From contig QGUQ01000049.1 in NCBI GenBank assembly GCA_003242195.1, positions 1-9,588 on the forward strand: a stretch of DNA of 9,588 nucleotides, given 5' to 3'. Numbering within the stretch: the first letter of the stretch is position 1; each line of letters starts with the position of its first letter. Shown piece by piece: positions 1 to 5,671 of the stretch. Source of the DNA: Bacillota bacterium (lineage in GTDB: Bacteria; Bacillota; Sulfobacillia; Thermaerobacterales; Thermaerobacteraceae). Position numbers and translations under genes: made by a program. The notes beneath the pieces were generated by a model. That model worked only from the letters and a program-made list of their open reading frames with translations. It did no database searches and had not been told where the DNA came from.

Positions 1-75
1 TGCCCACCGCCCCGCCCCACCTGCTCCGCGCCGCCCGCTGGCCGGCCAACAGGAATCACCACGGCGCAACCCGAA

Positions 76-84
76 TGATATCCT
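76..84 (+). promoter_or_regulatory. Candidate extended -10 promoter for moaA
   Basis: The only AT-richer patch in the leader contains TGATATCCT, which fits an extended -10 element (TGn followed by a 4/6 match to TATAAT). The -35 position (about 56-61) matches poorly. It would give an untranslated leader of about 165 bases before the ATG at 258. This is a weak call based on one motif. Confidence 0.25.
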
Positions 85-245
85 TCAACCACGCGGGGGG
101 CGTCCCCGGCGACCCGACCGTCGGCCGCGGGCCGGTGTCGCGGGTCACCGCGCCGACCCGGCCGGCGATCCGGACGGGTGGCCGGGCTGGAGGCGGTGGT
201 CGGCGGGTTGCCCCGCCCGGGGCAGCCCGGGCACCCGCCCGCTCT

Positions 246-254
246 GGGGGTGAG
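246..254 (+). promoter_or_regulatory. Ribosome binding site deciding the moaA start
   Basis: GGGGGTGAG ends 3 bases before the ATG at 258. The alternative in-frame starts (ATG 75, GTG 306, ATG 339) have no comparable purine-rich site. The spacing is slightly short, so the start at 339, which would give the usual MoaA length, remains possible. Confidence 0.5.
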
Positions 255-257
255 CGC

Positions 258-1340
258 ATGACGCTGGGGCGGCTGGGGCCGGCGACGGCTGCGGTCACCA
301 CCCACGTGAGCCGCAGTTCCGACGCGACCCCACCCGGGATGCCCGTCAAAGGGCCTCTGGTGGACCAGTTCGGACGGGTCGTGCGCAAGTTGCGGGTCTC
401 GCTCACCGACCGGTGCAACTTCCGCTGCCTCTACTGCATGCCCGACGGCGACGTCCCCTGGATCCCCAGCGAGGAGATCCTCTCCGTCGATGAGATCGAG
501 CGCGTGGTGCGCATCTGCGCCCGCATGGGCGTGGAGAAGATTCGCCTGACCGGCGGCGAGCCGTTGCTGCGGCCCGGCGTGGAGGAGATCGTGGAGCGGA
601 TCCGCGGCATTCCGGGCATCCGCGCCGTCAGCATGACCACCAACGGGTTCCTGCTGGAAGAGAAGGCCGCGGCCCTCAAGGCGGCCGGACTGCAGGGTAT
701 CAACGTCAGCCTCGACTCCCTGGACCGCGACCGGTTCCGGCAACTGACGCGCCGGGACGAGCTGGAGCGGGTCCTGGCCGGGATCCGCGCCGCCGCAAGG
801 GCGGGGCTGGAACCCATCAAGATCAATGCCGTGGTCATGCGGGGCATCAACGACGGGGAGATCGAGACCTTCCTGCGCTGGGCCCGGGAGCAGCCCGTCC
901 AGTTGACCATCCGGTTCATCGAGTTCATGCCCCTGGACGGTTCCAACGTATGGACCCGGGACCTGGTCTACACGGCCGACGAGATCCTGGAACAGGCCCG
1001 GCGGGTGGCGCCGGTGGAGGAGGTCCACAACGACCCGTCGGACCCCGCCCGGCTCTACCGTTTCGCCGACGGACGGGGGACCTTCGGCATCATCGCCTCC
1101 GTTTCCCGGCCCTTCTGCCACGCCTGCGACCGCATCCGCCTGACCGCCGACGGCAAGATCCGCAACTGCCTCTTCGCCGTCGAGGAGTACGACTTGCGGG
1201 AGATGCTGCGGGCGGGCGCCACCGACGGCGACATCGAGCAGGCCATTCGCCGCGCCGTCTGGGTCAAATGGCGCGGGCACCTGATCAACCAGCAGGGATT
1301 CGTCAAGCCGCAGCGGGCGATGTACGCCATCGGCGGGTGA
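258..1340 (+). CDS. moaA: GTP 3',8-cyclase MoaA (molybdenum cofactor biosynthesis)
   Basis: MoaA is a cytoplasmic radical-SAM enzyme that, with MoaC, converts GTP to cyclic pyranopterin monophosphate, the first step of molybdenum cofactor synthesis. The 360-residue product shows the radical-SAM cluster motif CNFRCLYC (Cys53, 57, 60), the SAM-contact motif TGGEPLLR, and the second, substrate-binding cluster near the C-terminus as CHAC (Cys287, Cys290) and NC (Cys304), spaced C-x2-C-x13-C. It ends in the diagnostic Gly-Gly tail (AIGG), so the C-terminus is complete. I chose ATG 258 for its ribosome binding site. It gives about 27 extra N-terminal residues over the family norm, while ATG 339 would give a typical 333-residue protein without such a site. 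The gene stands alone, with no moaB, moaC or moeA beside it. The molybdenum hydroxylase about 5 kb to the right is a plausible beneficiary of the cofactor. Confidence 0.96.
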   Translation: MTLGRLGPATAAVTTHVSRSSDATPPGMPVKGPLVDQFGRVVRKLRVSLTDRCNFRCLYCMPDGDVPWIPSEEILSVDEIERVVRICARMGVEKIRLTGGEPLLRPGVEEIVERIRGIPGIRAVSMTTNGFLLEEKAAALKAAGLQGINVSLDSLDRDRFRQLTRRDELERVLAGIRAAARAGLEPIKINAVVMRGINDGEIETFLRWAREQPVQLTIRFIEFMPLDGSNVWTRDLVYTADEILEQARRVAPVEEVHNDPSDPARLYRFADGRGTFGIIASVSRPFCHACDRIRLTADGKIRNCLFAVEEYDLREMLRAGATDGDIEQAIRRAVWVKWRGHLINQQGFVKPQRAMYAIGG

Positions 1341-1355
1341 AGAATCCCCTGCAAA

Positions 1356-1384
1356 TTGCCTTTGCGGGAGAGGCGCGCTATCCT
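1356..1384 (+). promoter_or_regulatory. Candidate sigma-70-type promoter for the HD gene
   Basis: TTGCCT (1356-1361) and TATCCT (1379-1384) are each 4/6 matches to the vegetative -35 and -10 hexamers, separated by exactly 17 bases. Transcription would begin near 1391 and place the 21-bp inverted repeat at 1420-1465 inside the untranslated leader of the HD gene. The match is moderate and rests on reading alone. Confidence 0.4.
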
Positions 1385-1419
1385 GGTACCAAAGCTGCAG
1401 GCAACGCGGACGGCGACTT

Positions 1420-1465
1420 CCCGTCATGGGACACCCGGCCACCCGGCCGGGTGTCCCATGACGGG
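1420..1465. repeat. Perfect 21-bp inverted repeat (hairpin) between moaA and the HD gene
   Basis: Bases 1420-1440 are the exact reverse complement of 1445-1465, leaving a 4-base loop, ACCC (1441-1444). Each arm contains the core CATGGGACACCCGG or its complement. There is no T run on either strand beyond the arms, so it is not a canonical intrinsic terminator. It lies 79 bases after the moaA stop and ends 5 bases before the ribosome binding site of the HD gene. It could be a leader hairpin controlling mRNA stability or translation, a terminator without a U tract, a protein-binding dyad, or a copy of a dispersed palindromic element. The symmetry is certain; the role is not. Confidence 0.9.
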
Positions 1466-1470
1466 GCAGC

Positions 1471-1477
1471 GGAGGGA
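1471..1477 (+). promoter_or_regulatory. Ribosome binding site deciding a TTG start
   Basis: GGAGGGA lies 6 bases before the TTG at 1484. The alternative in-frame GTG at 1451 lies inside the inverted repeat and has no such site, so the TTG is preferred. Confidence 0.7.
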
Positions 1478-1483
1478 TGGGTC

Positions 1484-2053
1484 TTGGCAGAGAAACGCTT
1501 CGACCGCGAGGCGGCCTGGCAGTTGCTCACGGAGTTCACCCAGTCGCCCCACCTGATCAAGCACGCCCTGGGCGTCGAGGCGGCCATGCGGTACTATGCG
1601 CGGCTCTTCGGCGAGGACGAGGAAAAGTGGGGCATCACCGGGCTCCTCCACGACTTCGACTACGACCGTTACCCGTCCCTGGAAGACCACCCCTTCCGTG
1701 GCGCGGAGATCCTGCGGGAGCGGGGCTGGCCGGAGGAGATCGTCCGTGCCATCCTGTCCCACGGCGACCATACGGGCGTGCCGCGGGAGACGCGGATGGA
1801 GAAGACCCTCTACGCCGTGGACGAACTGGTCGGCTTCGTCATCGCCTGCGCCCTGGTGCGGCCCAACGGCCTCGCCGACCTGACCGTCAAGTCGGTGAAG
1901 AAGAAGTTCAAGGACAAGGCCTTCGCCAAGGGCGTCAGCCGCGAGCACGTCATTCGCGGCGCGGAGGAGCTGGGGATTCCCCTGGACGAGCACATCGCCA
2001 ACGTGATCGAAGCCCTGCGGGGCATCGCCGGCGAGCTGGAACTGGCCGGTTAG
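1484..2053 (+). CDS. HD-domain (HDIG-type) metal-dependent phosphohydrolase
   Basis: The 189-residue protein belongs to the HD superfamily, whose members use one or two metal ions to hydrolyse phosphate esters, commonly nucleotides. The expected ligands are visible in order: His27 (KHALGVE), His56-Asp57 (GLLHDFDYD), His69 (DHPFRGAEIL), His93 and His96 (ILSHGDH), and Asp113 (AVDELVG). The length and the block GLLHDFDYD...HPFRGAEIL...SHGDH fit small stand-alone HDIG proteins of unknown substrate. No signal peptide or membrane segment is seen, so it is probably cytosolic. The start is TTG with a strong ribosome binding site. It has its own candidate promoter and a terminator hairpin just after the stop, so it may be a single-gene unit. 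The family assignment is firm; the substrate cannot be read from the sequence. Confidence 0.9.
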   Translation: MAEKRFDREAAWQLLTEFTQSPHLIKHALGVEAAMRYYARLFGEDEEKWGITGLLHDFDYDRYPSLEDHPFRGAEILRERGWPEEIVRAILSHGDHTGVPRETRMEKTLYAVDELVGFVIACALVRPNGLADLTVKSVKKKFKDKAFAKGVSREHVIRGAEELGIPLDEHIANVIEALRGIAGELELAG

Positions 2054-2064
2054 AGAGGGTACGT

Positions 2065-2097
2065 GGGGGACGCGGCCGGAGGCCCGCGTCCCCCTTT
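2065..2097 (+). terminator. Intrinsic terminator of the HD gene
   Basis: GGGGGACGCGG (2065-2075) pairs perfectly with CCGCGTCCCCC (2084-2094) around an 8-base loop and is followed directly by TTT. It starts 11 bases after the HD gene stop codon. The T tract is short, but the 11-bp GC stem and its position make termination the best reading. Confidence 0.65.
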
Positions 2098-2126
2098 CGG
2101 TCCCTGGGGCCGGGGGAGGGGAGCTT

Positions 2127-2996
2127 GTGCGCATCGTCTCCATCGCGCCCAGCAACACGGAGATCGCCTTCGCCCTGGGGCTGGGGCCCCACGTGGTGGG
2201 CGTGGACGACCACTCCGACTACCCGCCGGAGGTCGCCTGCCTGCCCCGCGTTGGGCCGGACCTGCAGGTGGACCTGGACCGGGTCGAGGCGCTCCGACCG
2301 GACCTGGTGCTCGCCTCCCTCAGCGTGCCGGGCATGGAGCGGAACGTGGAGGGGCTCCGTCGCCGCGGCATCCCCCACGTCGTCCTCGACCCCCGCAGCT
2401 GGCAGGACGTGCTGGATTCCATCCGCCAGGTGGGTGCCGTTGCCGGCCGCGAGGCGGAGGCCCATGCCCTGGCGGTGCAGCTCGAGGAACGGGCCGAAAG
2501 GGTGCGCCGCCGCATGGCGGGGGTCGCCAGGGCGCGGGGTAGGCCCTGGCGCCTGTTCCTTGAATGGTGGCCGAAGCCGCTGATCACGCCCGGGCGGTGG
2601 AGTTGGTTCACGGACATGGCGGAGATGGTGGGGGGACAGAATATCTTCGCCGATGTGGCCGCCACCAGCGCGACCGTGACGCCGGACCAGGTCCTGGCGA
2701 GGGACCCGGACGCCGTGCTGGTGTGCTGGTGCGGCAGTCTCCAATCTTGGATGAACCGGGAGCAGGTCCTGGCCCGGCCGGGCTGGGCGGCCATGAGGGC
2801 CATCCGCGAGGGCCGGGTCTACCCCGTGCCCGAAGACCTGTTCGGCCGTCCCGGGCCGCGGCTCATCACCGCGGTGGAGATGCTGGCCGAACTCCTCGAC
2901 GGGCCGCCGGAGACGGCCATGGAGCGGGCACGCCTGGCATGGCCGCGCCGGCACGGGCGGCCGTCGCCTCCCGGCGAGGGGTCGCCGCGTCCCTGA
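2127..2996 (+). CDS. Leaderless cobalamin-binding protein of the BtuF/periplasmic-binding-protein-2 family
   Basis: The 289-residue protein is related to the helical-backbone metal-receptor family (BtuF, FhuD), whose members bind cobalamin, haem or siderophores for ABC importers. It opens directly with the first strand of the fold (RIVSIAPSNTEIAFALGLG, residues 2-20), followed by GVDDHSDYP (25-33). The second lobe has LEWWPKPLITPGRW (145-158), a MVGGQNIF segment (167-174), DPDAVLVCWCG (193-203) and the family-typical ending RPGPRLITAVEMLAELL (241-257). There is no signal peptide, lipobox or twin-arginine motif, so the product looks cytosolic, unlike transporter receptors. No permease or ATPase gene adjoins it. 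The start is GTG behind a purine block at 2112-2123. A proline-rich basic tail follows residue 272. The fold is confident; cobalamin as ligand is inferred from similarity to annotated leaderless cobalamin-binding proteins. Confidence 0.85.
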   Translation: MRIVSIAPSNTEIAFALGLGPHVVGVDDHSDYPPEVACLPRVGPDLQVDLDRVEALRPDLVLASLSVPGMERNVEGLRRRGIPHVVLDPRSWQDVLDSIRQVGAVAGREAEAHALAVQLEERAERVRRRMAGVARARGRPWRLFLEWWPKPLITPGRWSWFTDMAEMVGGQNIFADVAATSATVTPDQVLARDPDAVLVCWCGSLQSWMNREQVLARPGWAAMRAIREGRVYPVPEDLFGRPGPRLITAVEMLAELLDGPPETAMERARLAWPRRHGRPSPPGEGSPRP

Positions 2997-3001
2997 GGCC
3001 A

Positions 3002-3041
3002 CGGGGCCCGCGAGTCGCTAGCGACGGCTGCCAGGGCCCCG
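3002..3041. repeat. Nested inverted repeats upstream of a small hypothetical gene
   Basis: CGGGGCCC (3002-3009) is the reverse complement of GGGCCCCG (3034-3041), and between them lies a perfect 12-base palindrome GTCGCTAGCGAC (3014-3025). The structure fills the gap between the BtuF-like stop (2996) and the next ribosome binding site (3044-3050). No T run follows. It could be a terminator, an operator dyad or chance in GC-rich DNA. Confidence 0.4.
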
Positions 3042-3058
3042 GCGGGAGGTGTGTTGCG

Positions 3059-3472
3059 ATGGAGGAGCAACAGGTGCGGCTGGGCCGGCCCGCGGCGGAT
3101 CGCGAGGCAGCCGGCGTGGTGCGCGAGATCGAGAAGGTGGCCCCCATCACCGGGCGGGACGGTGACCGGTTGCGATTCGAAGGTGACCTGGTTGCGCGCA
3201 TCGAGCCCTTCACGCGGCCGGGGCGGGTGGAGATCTACCGCTGTCCCGACGGATGGCTCCTCTACTGCTATGATTCCATCAAGCCCAACTGGGCCTGTGC
3301 CGGTTCCTCCCTCGAGGAGATGATCGGGCGGCTGGAGGAGAGCAGCCTGGCCCACCTGGTCCGGGAAGGGCTCGAGCGCAGCGGGCACCTGCCCCGGCGC
3401 AGGACGGACGGGCAGGATCGGGCGGCGGTGACGCGGCCCATGCCCTGGCCGGAGACGGGCGGGGAAGGGTGA
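3059..3472 (+). CDS. Hypothetical protein, 137 residues
   Basis: I do not recognise this protein. The start is ATG 3059 with GGGAGGT at 3044-3050, 8 bases upstream. The N-terminal ~30 residues are charged and probably flexible or helical. Residues 38-80 look like a small antiparallel sheet (RLRFEGDLVARIEP, RVEIYRCPDGWLLYCYDS). Residues 84-110 look like one or two helices (SLEEMIGRLEESSLAHLVREGL). The last ~27 residues are a basic, proline-containing tail. Three cysteines (62, 70, 80) lie in the sheet region but do not form a standard zinc or iron-sulphur motif. No signal peptide or membrane segment is present. It follows the BtuF-like gene by 62 bases in the same direction and could be co-transcribed. 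Its stop is only 29 bases from the stop of the convergent gene. Confidence 0.75.
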   Translation: MEEQQVRLGRPAADREAAGVVREIEKVAPITGRDGDRLRFEGDLVARIEPFTRPGRVEIYRCPDGWLLYCYDSIKPNWACAGSSLEEMIGRLEESSLAHLVREGLERSGHLPRRRTDGQDRAAVTRPMPWPETGGEG

Positions 3473-3501
3473 GCTTCTCCTCCTGCCACGGGGGAGGCCG
3501 C

Positions 3502-3912
3502 CTAGCCGGTCCCTCCGCCTCCCGCGCTCCCTCCCGGGTTTCGGTCGTCGCCGGCGTCCCCGTCGCGGCGCCCCGGCCGGAGCAGCAGGCGCATGAGGCC
3601 TCCCAGGAGGACGAAGGGCAGGGCCAGGAACAGCAGCAACAATAGGCCCGCCGCGAGAACCTCCAGCGCGGTCCCCAGGACCCCCTGTAGGTGCAAGAGC
3701 AGCGCGACGAGGCCGAGCAGCAAGAAGTAGCCCATGCCGCCGTAGCGAAAGACCTTCAGGGCCCTTTGGCGCCCGCGCTCGATCTCTTCTTCCGTGAGGC
3801 CTCCGGGGAGTGTTTCGGGGACCCGGTGCCCGGTCCCCGTCTCCCCGGACCGCCCGTTCCCTTCCGTCCGCTCCTTCATCCCGCGGGTTTCGTCCTCCAT
3901 TCTGTTTCCCAT
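3502..3912 (-). CDS. Small membrane protein with two transmembrane segments
   Basis: This is a 136-residue protein I cannot assign to a family. A charged, hydrophilic N-terminal half (about residues 1-55, rich in Glu, Arg and Gly) is followed by two hydrophobic segments, about 59-78 (GMGYFLLLGLVALLLHLQGV) and 83-108 (LEVLAAGLLLLLFLALPFVL). An Arg-rich stop (RLLLRPGRRDG) and a Gly-rich tail close the protein. Both ends are therefore likely cytoplasmic, with a hairpin in the membrane. The start is ATG 3912, preceded on the - strand by GAGGGAG ending 4 bases upstream; the in-frame ATG at 3900 lacks a comparable site. It lies 58 bases downstream of the PEP-synthase-like gene on the same strand, so the two probably share a transcript. 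An accessory or anchoring role is conjecture. Confidence 0.75.
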   Translation of the reverse strand: MGNRMEDETRGMKERTEGNGRSGETGTGHRVPETLPGGLTEEEIERGRQRALKVFRYGGMGYFLLLGLVALLLHLQGVLGTALEVLAAGLLLLLFLALPFVLLGGLMRLLLRPGRRDGDAGDDRNPGGSAGGGGTG

Positions 3913-3970
3913 GTCGCTCCCTCGCCGTCCTTGCCGGCGTCGCGGGGCGGCGGCATGACTGCCGTGGCCG

Positions 3971-5410
3971 TCAGGTCTCCGGGCGGGAGCCTGCTGTTCC
4001 GGCCAGGGGCGAGTCGCGGAGGGCTCGTTCCCACTCCCGGCGGCGTCCGGTCGCCGTCGACAGCAAGTCCGGCGGGTGGGCGGAGTCCGCAGACGCCACG
4101 GCTTTCAGCACCTCGTCCGGGGTGAGGAACCACACATCTTCGGCCGTAGCCAGGCAGCCCCGAGCCGCCAGTTCCCGTCCCGCCAGCAGGACCGCCCGCC
4201 TCCACCAGAGCCGGATCAGAAGCAAGTGGTAACCCAGTTCGGAGGCGACCCGCCGCATCGCCTCCGCCAGCCGCCGCGTCTCCTCCAGCCGGAGGCGGTC
4301 GACACGCCGCTGGCCCAGGCGGGCCTCGATGGTCGCCAGGATGGCCTGGCGGCGCCGCCTGGCGTTGACCTCCTCCGCCACCGGGTTCGGCCCGGCCCCG
4401 GCGACGTGGGCGGCCAGGATCTGCAGTGCCGTGGCCGGTTCCTCCGCCCAGGCGGGTGCGGCCAGTTCCGCGGGCGGCCAGGCGAGGTGACCGAACCGCT
4501 CCAGGAACTGATTCCAGAGGGACAAGAACTCCCGCGTCCTGTCGCCCGGGCGGCCGGGGTCCGCTGCCAGCCGGGACAGGCGCCTGTGCAGCTCGCCGGC
4601 CGGCAGCGGGGCGGCCTGACGGGCGGCCTCGTCCTCGGTGGCGCCGTCGGCCCCATACGGGCCGTTCTCCCGCGGGGTGAACACCTGGCGCAGTGCCGGG
4701 TCCTGACGGGCCACGGTCGCCATGTGCCAGAGGCGTTGGTCGATCTCGGCCTCGACGGCGGGGACCGGGAGCAGGTCGTCGGCCGTCACCGGCCGGGCCG
4801 CCGGGCCGCCCGCTCCCTCCGCCACGCCGAAGGCCTCCAGCAGGGCCTGGAGCTGTAGCCGGCCCAGGGCGGCCAGGGCCTCCGCCCGCAGCACCCTGTC
4901 CAGGTGCTGGCTCCACACTTCCAGGCAGCGTTCCAGCACACGGGTCCATTCCCGGGGCTCGGCCGGGCGCCGGTCCAGCGGGACGACACGCAAGCGCAGT
5001 TCACCGATGTCGGCCAGCAAGGCGCGGGTCCCCTGCCCGTCCCACCAGCGTACCAGGTCCCATCCCAACCGGCCGGCCCGCAAGCCGTGGAGGGCGGCGC
5101 GCAGCGGCAGCCACCGGTCCGGCCCGCGCAAGGGAAGGGGCCGGGCGAAGACATAACCTTGCCTGATATCCAGCTCGACGCCCGCGCTAGGCAGGGCCAG
5201 CTCCTTGCTGATGCGCGCCGCCAGCCGCGGCAGAACCTGCGCCAGGACGGAAGCCGAATACGGCGTGAGCGGCCGTGGCGCCAGCCGCCACTCCGGCCTC
5301 CAGGGGCGATGGCGCCTGCCGCGGGCGGGCTCAAGCCAGGCGGCCGGCAACCAGCTCCAGGGAATGGGGCTGCCGGGGTCGCTGTGGATGGCGTGACGGG
5401 GAGCGTACAA
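3971..5410 (-). CDS. Stand-alone central module of the PEP synthase / rifampicin phosphotransferase family
   Basis: The 479-residue product resembles the region that links the N-terminal ATP-grasp domain to the C-terminal swivelling phospho-histidine domain in PEP synthase-like and rifampicin phosphotransferase-like proteins. Recognisable blocks, in family order, are RPLTPYSASVLAQVLPRL (46-63, where the family has a PLTPL-type motif after the ATP-grasp), FLSLWNQFLERFGHLAWPP (295-313, family F-x-x-RYGH), PAWAEEPATALQIL (319-332), and ELGYHLLLIRLWWRRAVLLA with GRELAARGCLATAEDVWFLT (391-430, family GRRL...G.L..PEDVFFLT). It ends at RRREWERALRDSP, about where the swivelling domain would begin. 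No ATP-grasp motif and no phospho-accepting His domain are present, so it should not be a complete phosphotransferase. The start is TTG with GGAGG 7 bases upstream. The intact reading frame argues against decay. Similarity was judged from memory of family motifs. Confidence 0.65.
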   Translation of the reverse strand: MYAPRHAIHSDPGSPIPWSWLPAAWLEPARGRRHRPWRPEWRLAPRPLTPYSASVLAQVLPRLAARISKELALPSAGVELDIRQGYVFARPLPLRGPDRWLPLRAALHGLRAGRLGWDLVRWWDGQGTRALLADIGELRLRVVPLDRRPAEPREWTRVLERCLEVWSQHLDRVLRAEALAALGRLQLQALLEAFGVAEGAGGPAARPVTADDLLPVPAVEAEIDQRLWHMATVARQDPALRQVFTPRENGPYGADGATEDEAARQAAPLPAGELHRRLSRLAADPGRPGDRTREFLSLWNQFLERFGHLAWPPAELAAPAWAEEPATALQILAAHVAGAGPNPVAEEVNARRRRQAILATIEARLGQRRVDRLRLEETRRLAEAMRRVASELGYHLLLIRLWWRRAVLLAGRELAARGCLATAEDVWFLTPDEVLKAVASADSAHPPDLLSTATGRRREWERALRDSPLAGTAGSRPET

Positions 5411-5417
5411 GGTCCGG

Positions 5418-5422
5418 CCTCC
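5418..5422 (-). promoter_or_regulatory. Ribosome binding site deciding a TTG start
   Basis: On the - strand GGAGG (complement of CCTCC at 5418-5422) lies 7 bases before the TTG whose first base is 5410. This is the best start signal for the PEP-synthase-like gene. Confidence 0.7.
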
Positions 5423-5493
5423 ATTCTCATGCCCGCTCGGTACCCGCCGTTCCCACGGCGCGCCGCCGCTGCCCGTGCATCCCCACCGGCACG

Positions 5494-5502
5494 ATCATAC
5501 CA
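5494..5502 (-). promoter_or_regulatory. Candidate extended -10 promoter for the PEP-synthase-like gene
   Basis: Read on the - strand, this is TGGTATGAT: a TGn extension followed by a 5/6 match to TATAAT. There is no recognisable -35, as is common for extended -10 promoters. Transcription would start near 5487 and give a leader of about 77 bases before the TTG start. Confidence 0.45.
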
Positions 5503-5657
5503 GACCGGCGATCACGGGCCCGCCCCGGGGGGCGTAGGGGGCCGGGCCCCCGGGGGAGGGACTCGCCCGCGCCACCTCCCCCGCCCGGGTCGGGAACCGG
5601 CCCGCGCCGCCGCCCCCGCAAAAGGAAAGTCATTCCTCCGGCTCGAATCGGATGGGC

Positions 5658-5665
5658 GGAGGTGA
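5658..5665 (+). promoter_or_regulatory. Ribosome binding site deciding a TTG start
   Basis: GGAGGTGA, a near-perfect complement of the 16S rRNA end, lies 6 bases before the TTG at 5672. This strongly supports TTG as the hydratase start. Confidence 0.8.
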
Positions 5666-5671
5666 GCCAGC

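Larger units (their letters stand above)
1..257. other. Non-coding leader upstream of moaA
   Basis: I see no convincing gene in this stretch. The moaA frame stays open leftward to an ATG at 75, but that ATG has no ribosome binding site, and the encoded residues are a Gly/Arg/Pro/Ala-rich run unlike any MoaA N-terminus. A GC hairpin of 6 bp with a 4-base loop lies at 209-224 and is not followed by a T run. I looked for a molybdenum-cofactor riboswitch, which would make sense ahead of moaA, but could not recognise its conserved core by eye. The first ~70 bases could be the end of an upstream gene, but no frame there can be supported. Confidence 0.4.
5411..5671. other. Divergent intergenic region between the PEP-synthase-like gene and the hydratase operon
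   Basis: These 261 bases hold no convincing gene. They contain a - strand extended -10 candidate (5494-5502) and two adjacent GC hairpins: 5521-5534 (CGCCCC with GGGGCG) and 5537-5551 (GGGGGC with GCCCCC, 3-base loop). A small dyad AGGAA-AGTCA-TTCCT lies at 5623-5637, about 35 bases before the hydratase start. I see no good -35/-10 pair for the + strand operon, although a promoter is expected here. The small dyad could be an operator, but this is unproven. Confidence 0.45.

Noticed and set aside
209..224. 6-bp GC hairpin in the moaA leader as a terminator
   Set aside because: No T run follows, and stems of this size are common in DNA this GC-rich.
75..257. Extension of moaA to the ATG at 75
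   Set aside because: No ribosome binding site, Gly/Arg/Pro-rich residues and no resemblance to MoaA N-termini.
85..257. Molybdenum-cofactor riboswitch ahead of moaA
   Set aside because: The location is suitable but I could not recognise the conserved core. A covariance-model search (Rfam Moco family) would decide; a significant hit would overturn this.
950..1483. Leftward extension of the HD gene frame into moaA
   Set aside because: The extension overlaps the conserved C-terminus of MoaA and has a shadow-frame composition; the TTG at 1484 has a clear ribosome binding site.
1424..3002. Long - strand open frames opposite the HD and BtuF-like genes
   Set aside because: Low-complexity Arg/Pro/His/Gly-rich translations without motifs; they are reverse-strand reflections of well-supported genes.
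3479..3497. Bidirectional terminator between the convergent stops
   Set aside because: Only a 5-bp CCTCC/GGAGG stem with a long loop and no T run; too weak to call.
3876..4949. A 357-codon - strand frame overlapping the PEP-synthase-like gene
   Set aside because: Its product is almost entirely Gly, Pro, Arg and Ala, typical of a shadow frame; the 3971-5410 frame has a balanced composition and family motifs.
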